Origin: Chloroflexota bacterium
GTDB lineage: Bacteria > Chloroflexota > Dehalococcoidia > Lucifugimonadales > UBA3495
NCBI GenBank assembly: GCA_028875655.1
Contig: JAPPCX010000068.1
Coordinates: 1-42,745 of the forward strand
Reading direction: 5' to 3'
Length of the DNA stretch: 42,745 nt
The position numbers and the translations under genes were made by a program. The notes under the pieces are model-generated. The model made no database searches. It was not told the DNA's origin and saw only the letters and a list, made by a program, of their open reading frames with translations. Shown here one piece after another: positions 1 to 9,800 of the stretch (positions within the stretch are counted from its first letter, which is position 1; each line of letters begins with the position of its first letter).

Positions 1-1
1 C

Positions 2-529
2 GAGTCGCCGGTTTTGATGACTGGGGTGCTGTCCGTGCTGGCGGTTCTTGCCGTGGGGTTCGGCTGGATCGCATTCAACTGGCCGGGAGCATTCGGCGGG
101 TTCGGCAGCTTTGTTTTCTACGACCATGCCGAAGGATTCCACTTCAATTTCTTGATCGCCGGGCTGTCCATCGTGCTCGCCGTTGCCGCGTTTGCGTTGG
201 CCTGGCTGGTGTACGTGCGGCGCGGCTGGTCCCACGAACCGCTGCGCGCCAGGTTCGCCCCGGTTTTGCGCATCGTGGAAAACCGCTACTACGTTGATGA
301 GACGTACCAGTGGGTCATTGACCGGGTAGTCCTGACGGTGTCGGCGGCGTTGGCGTTTTTCGACCGGGCGGTGGTCAACGACGTGGGAATCAACGGCCCG
401 GGCGACGTAGTGCGTAAGGTCGGCGTCGCCCTGCGGCTGCACGTCACCGGCCACGTGTATTCGTATGCGCTGGTGGTTGCCCTCGGCGTAATTGCGCTGG
501 CGATTTTCTGGTGGCTACGGTCGGTGTAG
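2..529 (+). CDS. nuoL: NADH-quinone oxidoreductase subunit L, C-terminal part (partial)
   Basis: Only the C-terminal ~175 residues are present; the reading frame is open to the left edge of the window. NuoL is the distal antiporter-like membrane subunit of complex I. What is seen is an ESPxxM-type entry into a hydrophobic helix, two further membrane segments, an amphipathic stretch rich in charged residues (including ENRYYVDETYQ, typical of the lateral-helix region of NuoL) and a final transmembrane helix ending in WWLRSV. It is followed by nuoM and nuoN on the same strand, the normal order of the membrane arm. The family call rests mainly on this order and on the C-terminal pattern, since the antiporter core lies outside the window. 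Confidence 0.85.
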   Translation, partial: ESPVLMTGVLSVLAVLAVGFGWIAFNWPGAFGGFGSFVFYDHAEGFHFNFLIAGLSIVLAVAAFALAWLVYVRRGWSHEPLRARFAPVLRIVENRYYVDETYQWVIDRVVLTVSAALAFFDRAVVNDVGINGPGDVVRKVGVALRLHVTGHVYSYALVVALGVIALAIFWWLRSV

Positions 530-559
530 GTTTTGTTCGCGTTGTGCAAAATAACTATC

Positions 560-639
560 CCGTCATTCCCGCGGAAGCGGGAATCCAGAACGTCTTTGCA
601 GCATGGCGCCCTGGATTCCGGCTTTCGCCGGAATGACGG
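560..639. repeat. 80-bp palindromic repeat element (family A, copy 1)
   Basis: Two 29-bp inverted arms (560-588 and 611-639) match at 26 of 29 positions and enclose a 22-bp loop that begins AACGTCTTTG. The outer ends read CCGTCATTCC and GGAATGACGG. A second copy with the same first loop bases lies at 9765-9843 inside a coding region. It sits between nuoL and nuoM, and its right arm supplies an open frame (PWIPAFAGMT) fused in frame upstream of nuoM, which can mislead start-codon prediction. Likely a non-autonomous palindromic element of the REP/MITE kind; no transposase is nearby. Confidence 0.9.
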
Positions 640-653
640 TTTTACTTCTGACA

Positions 654-2168
654 ATGGCTAATTTCGACCAGGTATCGCTGCTACTGCTCGTCCTCGTGCC
701 GCTGGCCGGGGCAGTGCTGGCGATGTTTTTGCCGAAGGACCGGCCCCGGGACGTCTGGCAATTCGCCATCTTCGTCGCGGCAATATCCTTCGTGCTGTCC
801 GTCATCGTATTCCTCCGTTACGACTACGCCGACGGTGGGGTTCAGTTCCAACGCGCCTACGACTGGATTGACGATCCCCTGAACATCAGCCTGCACTTCG
901 GGCTGAACGGTATCGGCGCCCCGCTGGTACTGCTCAACGGCATCGTGCTGCTAGGCGCGGTGCTGATCAGTCAGACTATCACCCGGCGCAGTCGTGACTT
1001 CTTCGTGTTGCTGCTGGCGTTGGGATCCGGCGTGTTCGGCGTATTCATCGTCCGAGACCTGTTCTTCCTGTTCTTCTTCTACGAGTTGGCCGTGCTGCCC
1101 ATGTACCTTCTCATCGGCGTTTGGGGCAGCAGCACCGATTTCGGCACGTTCCTGCGCACGAAAGAGTATGGGGCGATGAAGCTGATGCTGGTGCTGGTGG
1201 CGGGCAGCGTGCTCATCTGGATAGGAATCCTTGCGCTCTACGTGGCATCGTCCCAGGCTGGGAACCCCACGTTCAACATCGACACGCTGGCGCAACTGCG
1301 AGAGGGCGGCGCGTTCTCCCGAACCCTGGAATTGTGGGTGTTCCCGCTGTTCGCCGTCGGCTTCGGCATTCTGGCCGGCCTGTGGCCGTTTCATACCTGG
1401 TCGCCCGACGGCCACGTCGCCGCGCCCACCGGCGTCAGTATGCTCCACGCCGGCGTGCTGATGAAGCTGGGCGCCTTCGGAATCATCCAGGTGGGAATGA
1501 TCCTGACACCTACGGGCGCGGAAGTTTGGATGCCAGTGTTGATTGGTTTGGGCACCGTCAACGTAATCTACGGGGCTATCTCGGCGCTGTCCCAGAACGA
1601 CTTGAAGTATGTCATCGGCTATTCCAGCGTCAGCCACATGGGATACGTGCTGATGGGCATTGCGACGTTGCACCCGGTGGGTCTGGCCGGCGCCGTGTTG
1701 CAGATGTTCTCCCACGGCATAATGACGGCCCTGATGTTCGCCATGGTCGGCGCGATTTACGAGCGGGCGCACATCCGCGATTCGTTCATCCTCAACGGCC
1801 TGATCAAGCGCATGGGGGTGACCACGTTCTTCTTCGCCATCGCCGGTCTGGCGTCGCTGGGCTTGCCCGGGCTCAGCGGGTTCATTGCCGAGTTCATGGT
1901 GTTCACCGGGGCGTTCCGCACCTACCTGCCGCTGGCAGTCTTGGGAGTCATCGGCGCGGCCATCACCGCCGTGTACATTCTGCGCCTGCTGGCCCGCTCA
2001 TTCTTCGGCGAGGCGGACCCGCAGTGGGAGCACCTTACCGACGCCAGCCCGGTTGAGAAAGCAGTTGGCGGCGCGTTCGTCATTATCCTGATAGCCGTGG
2101 GCGTCTGGCCGGCGCCGCTGCTCAACGTCATCAACACCGGCGTGGAGAGCGCCCTGTCCGTGTTCTAA
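654..2168 (+). CDS. nuoM: NADH-quinone oxidoreductase subunit M
   Basis: Antiporter-like proton-pumping subunit of complex I, about 504 residues with some 14 predicted membrane helices. Seen in the sequence are the FFFYE motif, whose Glu falls at residue 144 from the chosen start (the position of the essential Glu144 in E. coli NuoM), the WPFHTWSPDGHVAAPT signature, and the Lys of GVLMKLG near residue 271. The start at 654 (MANFDQVSLLLL) was chosen because the in-frame ATGs upstream (603, 633) lie in a palindromic repeat and would add a repeat-encoded peptide. No strong Shine-Dalgarno site is visible. Length agrees with the family. Five bases separate it from nuoN. Confidence 0.95.
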   Translation: MANFDQVSLLLLVLVPLAGAVLAMFLPKDRPRDVWQFAIFVAAISFVLSVIVFLRYDYADGGVQFQRAYDWIDDPLNISLHFGLNGIGAPLVLLNGIVLLGAVLISQTITRRSRDFFVLLLALGSGVFGVFIVRDLFFLFFFYELAVLPMYLLIGVWGSSTDFGTFLRTKEYGAMKLMLVLVAGSVLIWIGILALYVASSQAGNPTFNIDTLAQLREGGAFSRTLELWVFPLFAVGFGILAGLWPFHTWSPDGHVAAPTGVSMLHAGVLMKLGAFGIIQVGMILTPTGAEVWMPVLIGLGTVNVIYGAISALSQNDLKYVIGYSSVSHMGYVLMGIATLHPVGLAGAVLQMFSHGIMTALMFAMVGAIYERAHIRDSFILNGLIKRMGVTTFFFAIAGLASLGLPGLSGFIAEFMVFTGAFRTYLPLAVLGVIGAAITAVYILRLLARSFFGEADPQWEHLTDASPVEKAVGGAFVIILIAVGVWPAPLLNVINTGVESALSVF

Positions 2169-2173
2169 CCGCT

Positions 2174-3730
2174 ATGCCCACCGAACTGACTTCAAACCTG
2201 CACCTGCTGACGCCGGAGTTTGCGCTGACGGCGCTGGCCTTCCTGGTGTTCACGGTGGATTTGTTCCTGCCGGAGCGCAGCAAGGAGTGGCTGGCTGGCC
2301 TGTCCGTAGTCAGCCTGGTGGCCGTAATGGTGGTCGCGCTGGTGATGCGGCCGGCCGGCAGCGTCGAGCTATACGGCGGGCTGATTGTGGTGGACGACTT
2401 CGGGCTGTTCTTCAAGATCTTCTTCCTGGGGATCGGAGTGGGAATCGTCGCCCTGTCGTGGGAGTATGCGCGGGACCGTCTACAGCACCGAGGCGAGTTC
2501 TACGGGTTGCTGCTGTTCTCCATACTGGGCATGAACCTGCTGGCGATGTCCCGGGAACTGCTGACCGCGTACATCTCCCTGGAACTGCTGTCGTTCAGCC
2601 TGTACGTGATGGTTGCCTATGGACTGCGAGAGGCGCGCTCCAACGAGGCCGGCATCAAGTACATCATCATCGGCATCCTGTCGTCGGCCATCATGTTGTA
2701 CGGTTTGAGCAATATCTACGCAGCGTTGGGCACGACCTACTTCTCCGGCATCGCCGCTGAGTTGGCGTCTCCGGCATCGGCCAGTCCCGTGCTATGGATT
2801 GGCGTGGCGCTGCTGGTGGTGGGCCTGGGATTCAAGCTGTCCGCCGTGCCCTTCCACATGTGGGCGCCCGACGCCTACGAGGGCGCTCCCCTTCCCGTCA
2901 CTGCATATCTCGCCATCGGCTCCAAAGCGGCAGCGTTCGCTTTGACCCTGCGGCTATTTGCAGAGGCCATCGTTCCGGCGGTCAACCTGTGGGGCGAGTG
3001 GCAGCTGGTCATCGCCGTCCTCGCCGCCATCACCATGCTGTTGGGGAACCTGGTGGCGCTGGCCCAGCGCAACCTGAAACGCCTGATGGCCTACAGCAGC
3101 ATCGGACACGTGGGCTACGCGCTGGCCGGCGTCGCCGTGCTGGGCAGCGACTTCGCGCTGGCGGCCAAGGGCGTGATTTTCTACCTGGTGGTGTACGCGG
3201 TGACCAACCTGGTGGTGTTCGCCGGCATCACCGCCTACTACAACCGGGAGGGCAAAGACGATATCGCGGACCTGGCCGGCCTGGCGGACCGGCAGCCCTT
3301 TACGGCGGCGGCCATTGCCATCGGGCTGTTCTCGCTGGCCGGACTGCCCATCTTTGCCGGGTTCACCGCCAAGTTCTACCTGTTCGCGGCGGTAGCCGAC
3401 GGCGGGATGCTGTGGCTGGCCGGCGTTGCCATCTTCACCAGCCTGGTATCCCTCTACTACTACCTCCAGGTAATGCGCCAGATGTACATCGAGTCGCCCG
3501 CTCACGATAGCCACGACGCGGCGGCGCACCAGGCCCACGACGAGCACGAGGACATTCACCAGCACGCCGCCCACGACGAGCCGCCGGTTTCGCCATTGCA
3601 ACGCCCGTCGTGGCTGCTGGCCGGCACCATGGGAGTCGGCCTGCTGGTGGTGACCTGGCTGGGCGTCTATCCGAGGCCGCTGCTGGGGTTGATTGAGATG
3701 GCGAGCGCGGCGATTGTGCCGCTGGGATAA
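2174..3730 (+). CDS. nuoN: NADH-quinone oxidoreductase subunit N, with histidine-rich loop
   Basis: Third antiporter-like subunit of the complex I membrane arm, 518 residues. Recognisable features are the FKLSAVPFHMWAPDAYEGAP signature in the middle, the conserved KRLMAYSSIGHVGYAL segment and ~14 hydrophobic helices. The start five bases after nuoM suggests translational coupling. Unusual is a hydrophilic segment at about residues 437-476, between the last membrane helices, with many His, Asp and Glu (for example DSHDAAAHQAHDEHEDIHQH). It could bind metal or simply be a low-complexity loop; the sequence alone does not decide. The downstream palindrome at 3764-3789 probably marks the end of the nuo transcript. 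Confidence 0.95.
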   Translation: MPTELTSNLHLLTPEFALTALAFLVFTVDLFLPERSKEWLAGLSVVSLVAVMVVALVMRPAGSVELYGGLIVVDDFGLFFKIFFLGIGVGIVALSWEYARDRLQHRGEFYGLLLFSILGMNLLAMSRELLTAYISLELLSFSLYVMVAYGLREARSNEAGIKYIIIGILSSAIMLYGLSNIYAALGTTYFSGIAAELASPASASPVLWIGVALLVVGLGFKLSAVPFHMWAPDAYEGAPLPVTAYLAIGSKAAAFALTLRLFAEAIVPAVNLWGEWQLVIAVLAAITMLLGNLVALAQRNLKRLMAYSSIGHVGYALAGVAVLGSDFALAAKGVIFYLVVYAVTNLVVFAGITAYYNREGKDDIADLAGLADRQPFTAAAIAIGLFSLAGLPIFAGFTAKFYLFAAVADGGMLWLAGVAIFTSLVSLYYYLQVMRQMYIESPAHDSHDAAAHQAHDEHEDIHQHAAHDEPPVSPLQRPSWLLAGTMGVGLLVVTWLGVYPRPLLGLIEMASAAIVPLG

Positions 3731-3763
3731 ACTGTCTTAGTAACTCCTAGCAATGAAGAGATT

Positions 3764-3789
3764 TAGGGGCGAATAACCATTCGCCCCTA
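3764..3789. repeat. Short palindromic repeat (GGGGCGAAT family, copy 1)
   Basis: Perfect 11-bp arms TAGGGGCGAAT and ATTCGCCCCTA around a 4-base loop. The same core recurs as a perfect palindrome at 12806-12833 and as a single arm at 14498-14509. It lies between nuoN and the next gene. It could fold as a transcript-end hairpin, though no T-run follows, so it is annotated as a repeat and not as a terminator. Confidence 0.85.
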
Positions 3790-3803
3790 TGCGGTAAAAA
3801 GCC

Positions 3804-3814
3804 GGAGGTATAAT
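3804..3814 (+). promoter_or_regulatory. Overlapping Shine-Dalgarno and -10-like motif before the LOG-family gene
   Basis: GGAGGT (3804-3809) is a good ribosome-binding site nine bases before the ATG at 3819. Its last T starts a perfect TATAAT (3809-3814). The -10 hexamer could only serve a leaderless transcript starting near the ATG, and no convincing -35 was found; the ribosome-binding reading is preferred. Confidence 0.5.
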
Positions 3815-3818
3815 CCCT

Positions 3819-4349
3819 ATGATCATCGCGGTAATCGGCAATTTTGATCCCCCGCCCCATGTGTATGGCCTGGCCGAACAGGTTGGCAAGGAACTGGCCC
3901 GGCGAGGGATGACGGTGGTTTGCGGCGGCTTGACCGGAGTGATGGAAGCGGTTTGCAAGGGCGCCAAGTCGGAGGGCGGAACTACCATCGGGATTCTGCC
4001 GAGCGGGTCGCCGCATACGGCCAATGAGTACGTCGATATTCCCGTGGCCACCAACATGGGATACGCTAGAAACGTGGCGGTGGTCAGCACGGGGCGCGCG
4101 GCCATTGCCGTTGGCGGCGCGTTTGGCACGCTATCGGAAATCGCCTACGCGCTGAGCTACGGCATTCCGGTGGTGTCGCTGAACAGTTGGCCCCTCACCG
4201 TGCGGGGCGACGGCCTGCCCGTGGGCGACGGCTACATCGTCGCCGACAACCCGTTGGACGCCGTGGACAAGGCCATCGCCGCTGCCGAAGCCCGCACCGA
4301 ACCCACCGGCACCGTTCAGTTCACGAATCCCATCAGCGGAGAAGCCTGA
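3819..4349 (+). CDS. TIGR00725/LOG-like Rossmann-fold nucleotide-binding protein
   Basis: A 176-residue single-domain protein of the SLOG/lysine-decarboxylase-like superfamily. It begins with a beta-strand and glycine motif (IIAVIGNF), then [14 protein letters not shown], and carries the phosphate-binding [15 protein letters not shown], which corresponds to the PGGxGTxxE motif of LOG proteins. LOG proteins release cytokinin-like bases from nucleotide monophosphates; the TIGR00725 branch is mostly uncharacterised and includes nucleotide- or molybdenum-cofactor-binding members, so no substrate is assigned. The start has a GGAGGT site. Its TGA overlaps the enolase ATG by one base (TGATG), implying coupled translation with eno. 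Confidence 0.85.
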   Translation: MIIAVIGNFDPPPHVYGLAEQVGKELARRGMTVVCGGLTGVMEAVCKGAKSEGGTTIGILPSGSPHTANEYVDIPVATNMGYARNVAVVSTGRAAIAVGGAFGTLSEIAYALSYGIPVVSLNSWPLTVRGDGLPVGDGYIVADNPLDAVDKAIAAAEARTEPTGTVQFTNPISGEA

Positions 4350-5647
4350 TGCCTGAAACCACCATCGCCTCCATCACTGCCCGCGAAGCCCTGGATTCCC
4401 GCGGCAATCCCACCGTTGAGGCCGAAGTCGCTCTCACCGATGGCAGCGTCGGCCTGGCCCTGGTTCCGTCCGGGGCTAGTACCGGCAGCTACGAGGCGCT
4501 GGAACTCCGCGACGGCAATGCAGCGCGGTTCGGCGGCAGCGGGACGCTGACCGCCGTTGCCAACGTCAACGACCGTATTGCGCCGGCGTTAACCGGCGTG
4601 TCGCCTTTCGAGCAGGCCGACGTTGACCGCCTGCTGAACGAACTGGACGGTACGGACGACAAGAGCGGCCTGGGCGCCAATGCCGTCCTCGCGGTCTCCA
4701 TGGCTGTCGCCCGCGCCGCTGCCGTTTCAGGTTCCGGAGGCTCACTGTGGCGGCACCTGTCGGCAGGCGGAGAGGTCAGCCTACCGTTGCCGCTGCTCAA
4801 CATCCTCAACGGCGGACGGCACGCCTCCAACTCTGCCGACGTGCAGGAGTTCATGGTCGCGCCCGCCGGTTTCGACCGTTTCAACGACGCGCTAAGGGCC
4901 GGCGTGGAGATTTACCAATCGCTGAAATCCATCCTGCGCCAGGGCGGGCACAACCTGAACGTGGGCGACGAGGGCGGCTTCGCTCCGTCCCTGCCGTCCA
5001 ACCGCGACGCCATCGAGGTCGTCCTGCAAGCCATCGAGACCGCCGGCTATCGACCGGGTGAGCAGGTGTATATCGCGCTGGACGTGGCAGCCTCCGAGCT
5101 GTGGAATGCTGACACCTTTCAGTATGATCTTGAACGGGAAGGCGTTTCCCTAACCGCCGCCGAACTGGTGGACCTGTACGCCCAATGGTGCGCCGAGTAT
5201 CCCATCATCAGCATCGAGGACGGCCTGTTTGAGGATGACTGGGTTGGCTGGGCCACCATGACCCAACGGCTGGGCAGCTCCGTGCAACTGGTGGGCGACG
5301 ACCTGCTGGTGACCAACATAGAGCGTTTGCAACGAGGCATCGCAGAGTCTGCCGGCAACGCGATCCTGCTCAAGCCCAACCAGATCGGCACGCTGTCCGA
5401 AACCCGCGCGGCCCTGGATACGGCCCGTAGCGCCGGCTGGACCGCGGTGATGAGCCACCGCTCGGGTGAAACCGAGGACACCACCATCGCCGACCTGGCC
5501 GTGGCGTGGAACGTCGGCCAGATCAAGACGGGCGCGCCCGCCCGCTCCGAGCGCGTCGCCAAGTACAACCGGCTACTACGGATCGAGGCGGAGTTGGGCA
5601 GCGCGGCGCGGTACGCGGGGATGGAGGTGTATGCCGGGTTAGAGTGA
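4349..5647 (+). CDS. eno: Enolase (phosphopyruvate hydratase)
   Basis: Interconverts 2-phosphoglycerate and phosphoenolpyruvate in the cytoplasm; 432 residues, normal length. Seen are the N-terminal [14 protein letters not shown] signature, SGASTGxxEA, the metal-binding segment [11 protein letters not shown] and GDDLLVTN, the catalytic Lys in LLKPNQIGT (residue 342), [18 protein letters not shown], and the second active-site Lys in [12 protein letters not shown] (residue 393). The start at 4349 overlaps the preceding stop by one base and gives the standard N-terminus ([19 protein letters not shown]); longer upstream starts would run through the previous gene. The gap gene follows, so two glycolytic steps are neighbours, although gap has its own -10 box. 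Confidence 0.98.
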   Translation: MPETTIASITAREALDSRGNPTVEAEVALTDGSVGLALVPSGASTGSYEALELRDGNAARFGGSGTLTAVANVNDRIAPALTGVSPFEQADVDRLLNELDGTDDKSGLGANAVLAVSMAVARAAAVSGSGGSLWRHLSAGGEVSLPLPLLNILNGGRHASNSADVQEFMVAPAGFDRFNDALRAGVEIYQSLKSILRQGGHNLNVGDEGGFAPSLPSNRDAIEVVLQAIETAGYRPGEQVYIALDVAASELWNADTFQYDLEREGVSLTAAELVDLYAQWCAEYPIISIEDGLFEDDWVGWATMTQRLGSSVQLVGDDLLVTNIERLQRGIAESAGNAILLKPNQIGTLSETRAALDTARSAGWTAVMSHRSGETEDTTIADLAVAWNVGQIKTGAPARSERVAKYNRLLRIEAELGSAARYAGMEVYAGLE

Positions 5648-5699
5648 TACCAGCGGATGGACTACATTGCCGAACCGTCCCGTCCTGCCGTTGCGGTGG

Positions 5700-5705
5700 T
5701 ATAAT
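5700..5705 (+). promoter_or_regulatory. Putative -10 box (TATAAT) of the gap promoter
   Basis: A perfect TATAAT lies 77 bases before the gap start, in the 135-bp gap between eno and gap. No good -35 hexamer lies 16-18 bp upstream, so this is a candidate only. Confidence 0.5.
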
Positions 5706-5782
5706 CGCCACCGCCAGGCGCACTGGGTCTCGCCTGTCCACTAGCAATTGGCCATTACTGAACTGACGGGAGGCACACCGAG

Positions 5783-6793
5783 ATGGCGACGCGCATCGGT
5801 ATCAACGGTTTTGGCCGCATCGGGCGGCTGGTGGCACGCGCGGCCCTTTCCGACACTTACCAGGACCGGCTGGACTTGGTGGCGGTCAATGGTACCGGAG
5901 ATACCGATACCGCTGCCCACCTGTTTAAGTACGACAGCACCTACGGCCCCTACGCCGGAACAGTGGGCACCGACAACGGCAACCTCGTCCTTGACGGCAA
6001 GACCATCCGCAAATTTCAGGAACCCGACCCGCACAACATACCCTGGTCGGAGATGGACGTTGACATCGTGGTGGAATGCACCGGGGTCTTCACCGATGCC
6101 GCCAAAGCCGCCGCGCACATTGACAGTGGCGGCGCGAAAAAGGTCATCATCTCGGCTCCGGCCCGGGGCGCGGATGCGACCATCGTGTTGGGCGTCAACG
6201 ACGAGGTGTACCAGGGCGACGAGCACCGCATCATTTCCAACGCCTCATGCACCACCAATTGCTTCGCGCCCATGGTCAAGGTGCTGCACGACGCGTTCGG
6301 GGTCGAACGAGGGCTGATGTCCACCATCCACGCTTACACCAACGACCAAAGCATCCTGGACCGCAACCACCGGGACCTGCGCCGGGCCCGCGCGGCCGCC
6401 CAGAACATCGTGCCCACCAGCACCGGGGCGGCCCGTTCCGTGGGCGTGGTGCTCCCTGAGTTGGAAGGCAAGCTGCATGGCATCGCCTATCGAATCCCCA
6501 CCTCCGTGGGATCCGTGACCGACTTCGTAGCCGACCTGAAGCAGAACGTTACCAAGGATGACATCAACTCCGCGTTCAAGACGGCGGCGGAAAGCTCCCT
6601 GAGGGGCATCCTGGAGTACACGGAAGACCCCATCGTCAGTTCCGACATTCGTGGCAACACTCATAGCTGCATCTTCGATGGTTTGAGCACTATGGTGCTG
6701 GACGGCAACATGGTCAAGGTCATGGGCTGGTACGACAACGAGTGGGGCTACTCCTGCCGCACCGCCGACCTTTGCTGCATGGTGGGCGGATAG
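5783..6793 (+). CDS. gap: Type I glyceraldehyde-3-phosphate dehydrogenase, predicted NADP-capable
   Basis: Phosphorylating GAPDH of 336 residues with the N-terminal Rossmann motif INGFGRIGR, the catalytic Cys156 in SNASCTTNC, and the HAYTNDQ...DLRRARAAAQNIVPTSTGAA and WYDNEWGYS signatures. Three positions that set cofactor choice are atypical. The Asp after VN that grips the NAD ribose is Gly (VNGTGD), and the usual Leu-Pro of the LDLPH segment is Arg-Asn (LDRNH). In B. subtilis GapB and in cyanobacterial/plastid enzymes, loss of these residues goes with NADP use, so an anabolic or dual-cofactor role is inferred. Start ATG 5783 is preceded by GGGAGG. Confidence 0.97.
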   Translation: MATRIGINGFGRIGRLVARAALSDTYQDRLDLVAVNGTGDTDTAAHLFKYDSTYGPYAGTVGTDNGNLVLDGKTIRKFQEPDPHNIPWSEMDVDIVVECTGVFTDAAKAAAHIDSGGAKKVIISAPARGADATIVLGVNDEVYQGDEHRIISNASCTTNCFAPMVKVLHDAFGVERGLMSTIHAYTNDQSILDRNHRDLRRARAAAQNIVPTSTGAARSVGVVLPELEGKLHGIAYRIPTSVGSVTDFVADLKQNVTKDDINSAFKTAAESSLRGILEYTEDPIVSSDIRGNTHSCIFDGLSTMVLDGNMVKVMGWYDNEWGYSCRTADLCCMVGG

Positions 6794-6817
6794 GTCACAC
6801 CGCCCGGGGTAAACGCA

Positions 6818-9800
6818 TTGAACGCGCTCCGGTTCCGCATACCAGGCCCCCTGCGTCATTTGTGGGGGGCCAATTTTTTGCTGGTGGCGCTACTGGCGGT
6901 TGCGCTGGCGTTGCGCCTTTACGGGATCGACTGGGATGACGGCCACGGTTTCCATCCCGATGAGCGGTCGTTCTACATGCGCGCCGGGGATATGCTGTGC
7001 CTGCTCACGGCCGGCCCTGATGCCGACGGCCCCTACTGCTCGGCGGCGCACCTCCGCTCTTTGCTGGCCGGCGACCAATTCCAGGGGATAGAACCGGGGC
7101 TGCCCGATCTGGAAACTGTGCTGTCCGCCGAGCGCAGCCCGCTGAATCCCCGCTGGTTCCCCTTGGGCAGCGCGCTCATTTACGCGCTGGTGTTGCTCCG
7201 CACCCTGCTGGAGCCGTTCGTAGATTGGGGCGTAATGGAGCTCAGATTCGCGGGGCGCACGCTGGCCGGCCTGGCCGACGTGGGTTCGGTGTGGCTGCTC
7301 TACCTCATAGGGCGGCGCATGTACGGGCGGTGGACGGGCATTCTGGCCGCCGGGTTGACCACCTTCGCCGTTATCCACATCCAGCACGCACATTTCTATC
7401 GCCCGGAGCCGTTCACTGTGTTGGCATCGCTGGGCGCGTTGTGGGCGATGTTGCGATTTATCGACTCCGGCCGTGCCCGGGACGGCGCGCTGCTGGGAGT
7501 GCTGGTGGGACTGGCGATGGCGCCCAAGGTGTCGGTCGCGCCGATTCTGGCGCCCCTTGTGCTCACGTTCCTGTGGGTTGCCAAGGATCGCGCCCAACGG
7601 GAGTGGGCGCAGTTGAGTCCCGGCGACATCGCGCGTGTTGTCCCGGTAGCCGCGTTGGCCGGCGTGGCAGCCCTGGCGACATTTTTTATCACCACGCCCT
7701 ATGCTTTCCTGGACTTCGCTAATTTCATCGGCGACATACGCGAGCAGGCCGGCATGGCCGGGGAGGCTGGACGGTTCCCGTTCACCTGGCAGTACGCCGA
7801 CACGCCAGTTTTCCTGTACCAGATTCGTCAAACGGCGGTTTGGGGACTTGGGTTGCCGTTGGGCATTGTCGCTTGGGTGGCGGCTCCGGTAACGGCGTGG
7901 TTCGCCTGGCGCGGCGGAATCACTCAACGCTCCGACCTGCTGCTGTTGGCTTGGGCGGTTCCCGCTTTAGTATTCCTGGAACTGTTCGAGGTCAAGTTCC
8001 TGCGCTACGTGTTTCCGCTGATGCCGTTCTACATCCTGATGGCGGCGCGGATGCTGGTGGCTTTTGTCATCTGGGCCCGGAACCGTCGCCGGGCGGTCGC
8101 GGGGAGTGCTGAACCGCCGCCGGACGACGCGCCGTTCTCGGAAGAGTGGCACGCCACGCCGCCTACCGTGGGTGACGATCTGATCTTCGACGAGCCGCTG
8201 TTTGGCGATGAGCCGTTCCCGGACGCGCCGTACTCGGAGGAATGGCACGCGACACCGCCGCTGGCCGGCGCAACTGTCGCTGCCAATACAGCGCGGCAAA
8301 CCCCCTCACCGGTCGTTGATAGCGCAGCATGGCGGTCCCGTTGGAATGGCGTAGGTTCTCTCATCAACCGCTATGCCTATCCCATTAGCGTCGCTACCGT
8401 AGCCATCGTCTTGATGGCGACCGTCCTATACGCCATCGCGTTTGTTGGCGTCTATGGCCGTACTCACACAGCCATTGCCGCCTCGGACTGGATCAACAAC
8501 AACGTTCCTCGCAATGCGTCCATCATCAACGGCGGTTCCTATTGGGACGAGCAGATCCCCAACCTGCGCGGCTACGACGTCTGGACGTTTCCCGCCTATC
8601 ATCCGGATCGGGATCTCAACAAAATCCCCGAGCTGATTGAGCGGCTGGCCGACGCCGACTACGTAACTTTCTACTCCAACCGCGCCTATGGCTCCGTCGC
8701 CCGTCTGCCCGATGAGTTCCCGCAGAGTTCTACGTTCTACCGCCTGTTGTTTTCGGGAGATCTGGGCTATCAAATGGAACGGGCATTCACCTCGTACCCG
8801 ACACTGGCCGGCGTTCACCTGCGGGACGATCCATACGGGCGGGCCGGGCTGGCAACGCCGCCCATCGCGCCGGGCGGCGACGGCGGGCAGCCGGACGGCA
8901 TAGTAATCAACCTGGGCTACGCCGACGAAAACGTAATCGGGTACGACCATCCCCAAGTGTTGATTTTCCGCAACGTGGAGCGGCTGGCGGAGCGGCAGAT
9001 ACGGGAAAGCATCAACGCGGCAGCCGAGTCCACCGCATCAACCGGCGGTTCCCTGATGCTGTCGCCGTCCGCGCTGGACGCGCAGCAATCAGGCGGTACC
9101 TGGCCGGAACTTTTTCACCGGGACGGTTGGGCCAATCGTGTGCCCTGGCTGTCGTGGCTGCTGGTGATCGAGCTGATCTGCCTGATCGCCTTTCCGTTCA
9201 CCTGGTGGTTGATGCGACCATTGCCCGACCGGGGCACCTTGTTTGCCCGGGTGCTGGGCTTGCTGCTGGTGGCGTGGGTAGCGTGGTGGCTGGTCAACGC
9301 CGGCGTGTTGCGTTATTCGGCGGAGGCGTTGTGGCTGGCGATGTTCGTCGTTGCTATACCGTCCGCCGTTGTCCTCTGGCGACAGTGGCGACCGATGCTG
9401 GGTTGGCTGCGTGAAAAATGGCGCTTGGTGCTGACTGCCGAGGCGTTGTTCCTGCTGGCCTATCTCGCGTTCGTACTGATACGCGCGACCAATCCGGACC
9501 TGTGGCACCCTTGGCGTGGCGGCGAAAAGCCCATGGAACTGGCTTACTTTACGGCAGTCGCCCGTTCTTCGGTATTGCCGCCATATGATCCGTGGTTCAG
9601 CGGCGGTTATCTGAACTATTACTACTGGGGATATTTCATCCTCTCGGTTCCCGTGCGACTCACTGGCATCCCGCCGGCCGCCGCGTTCAACGTCGCTGTG
9701 CCTCTGCTGTTTGCGTTGACGGCAACGGGCGCCGGCTCGCTGGTGTACAACCTGGTAGCGGTCTCGTCATTCCGGCGAAAGGCGAAATCCAGAACGTCTT

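Noticed and set aside
603-653. Longer nuoM start inside the palindromic repeat
   Set aside because: The extra residues are encoded by the repeat arm and do not belong to the family N-terminus.
951-1772. Minus-strand 273-codon frame over nuoM
   Set aside because: Antisense shadow of a well-conserved gene, rich in His/Gln/Arg, with no recognisable motif.
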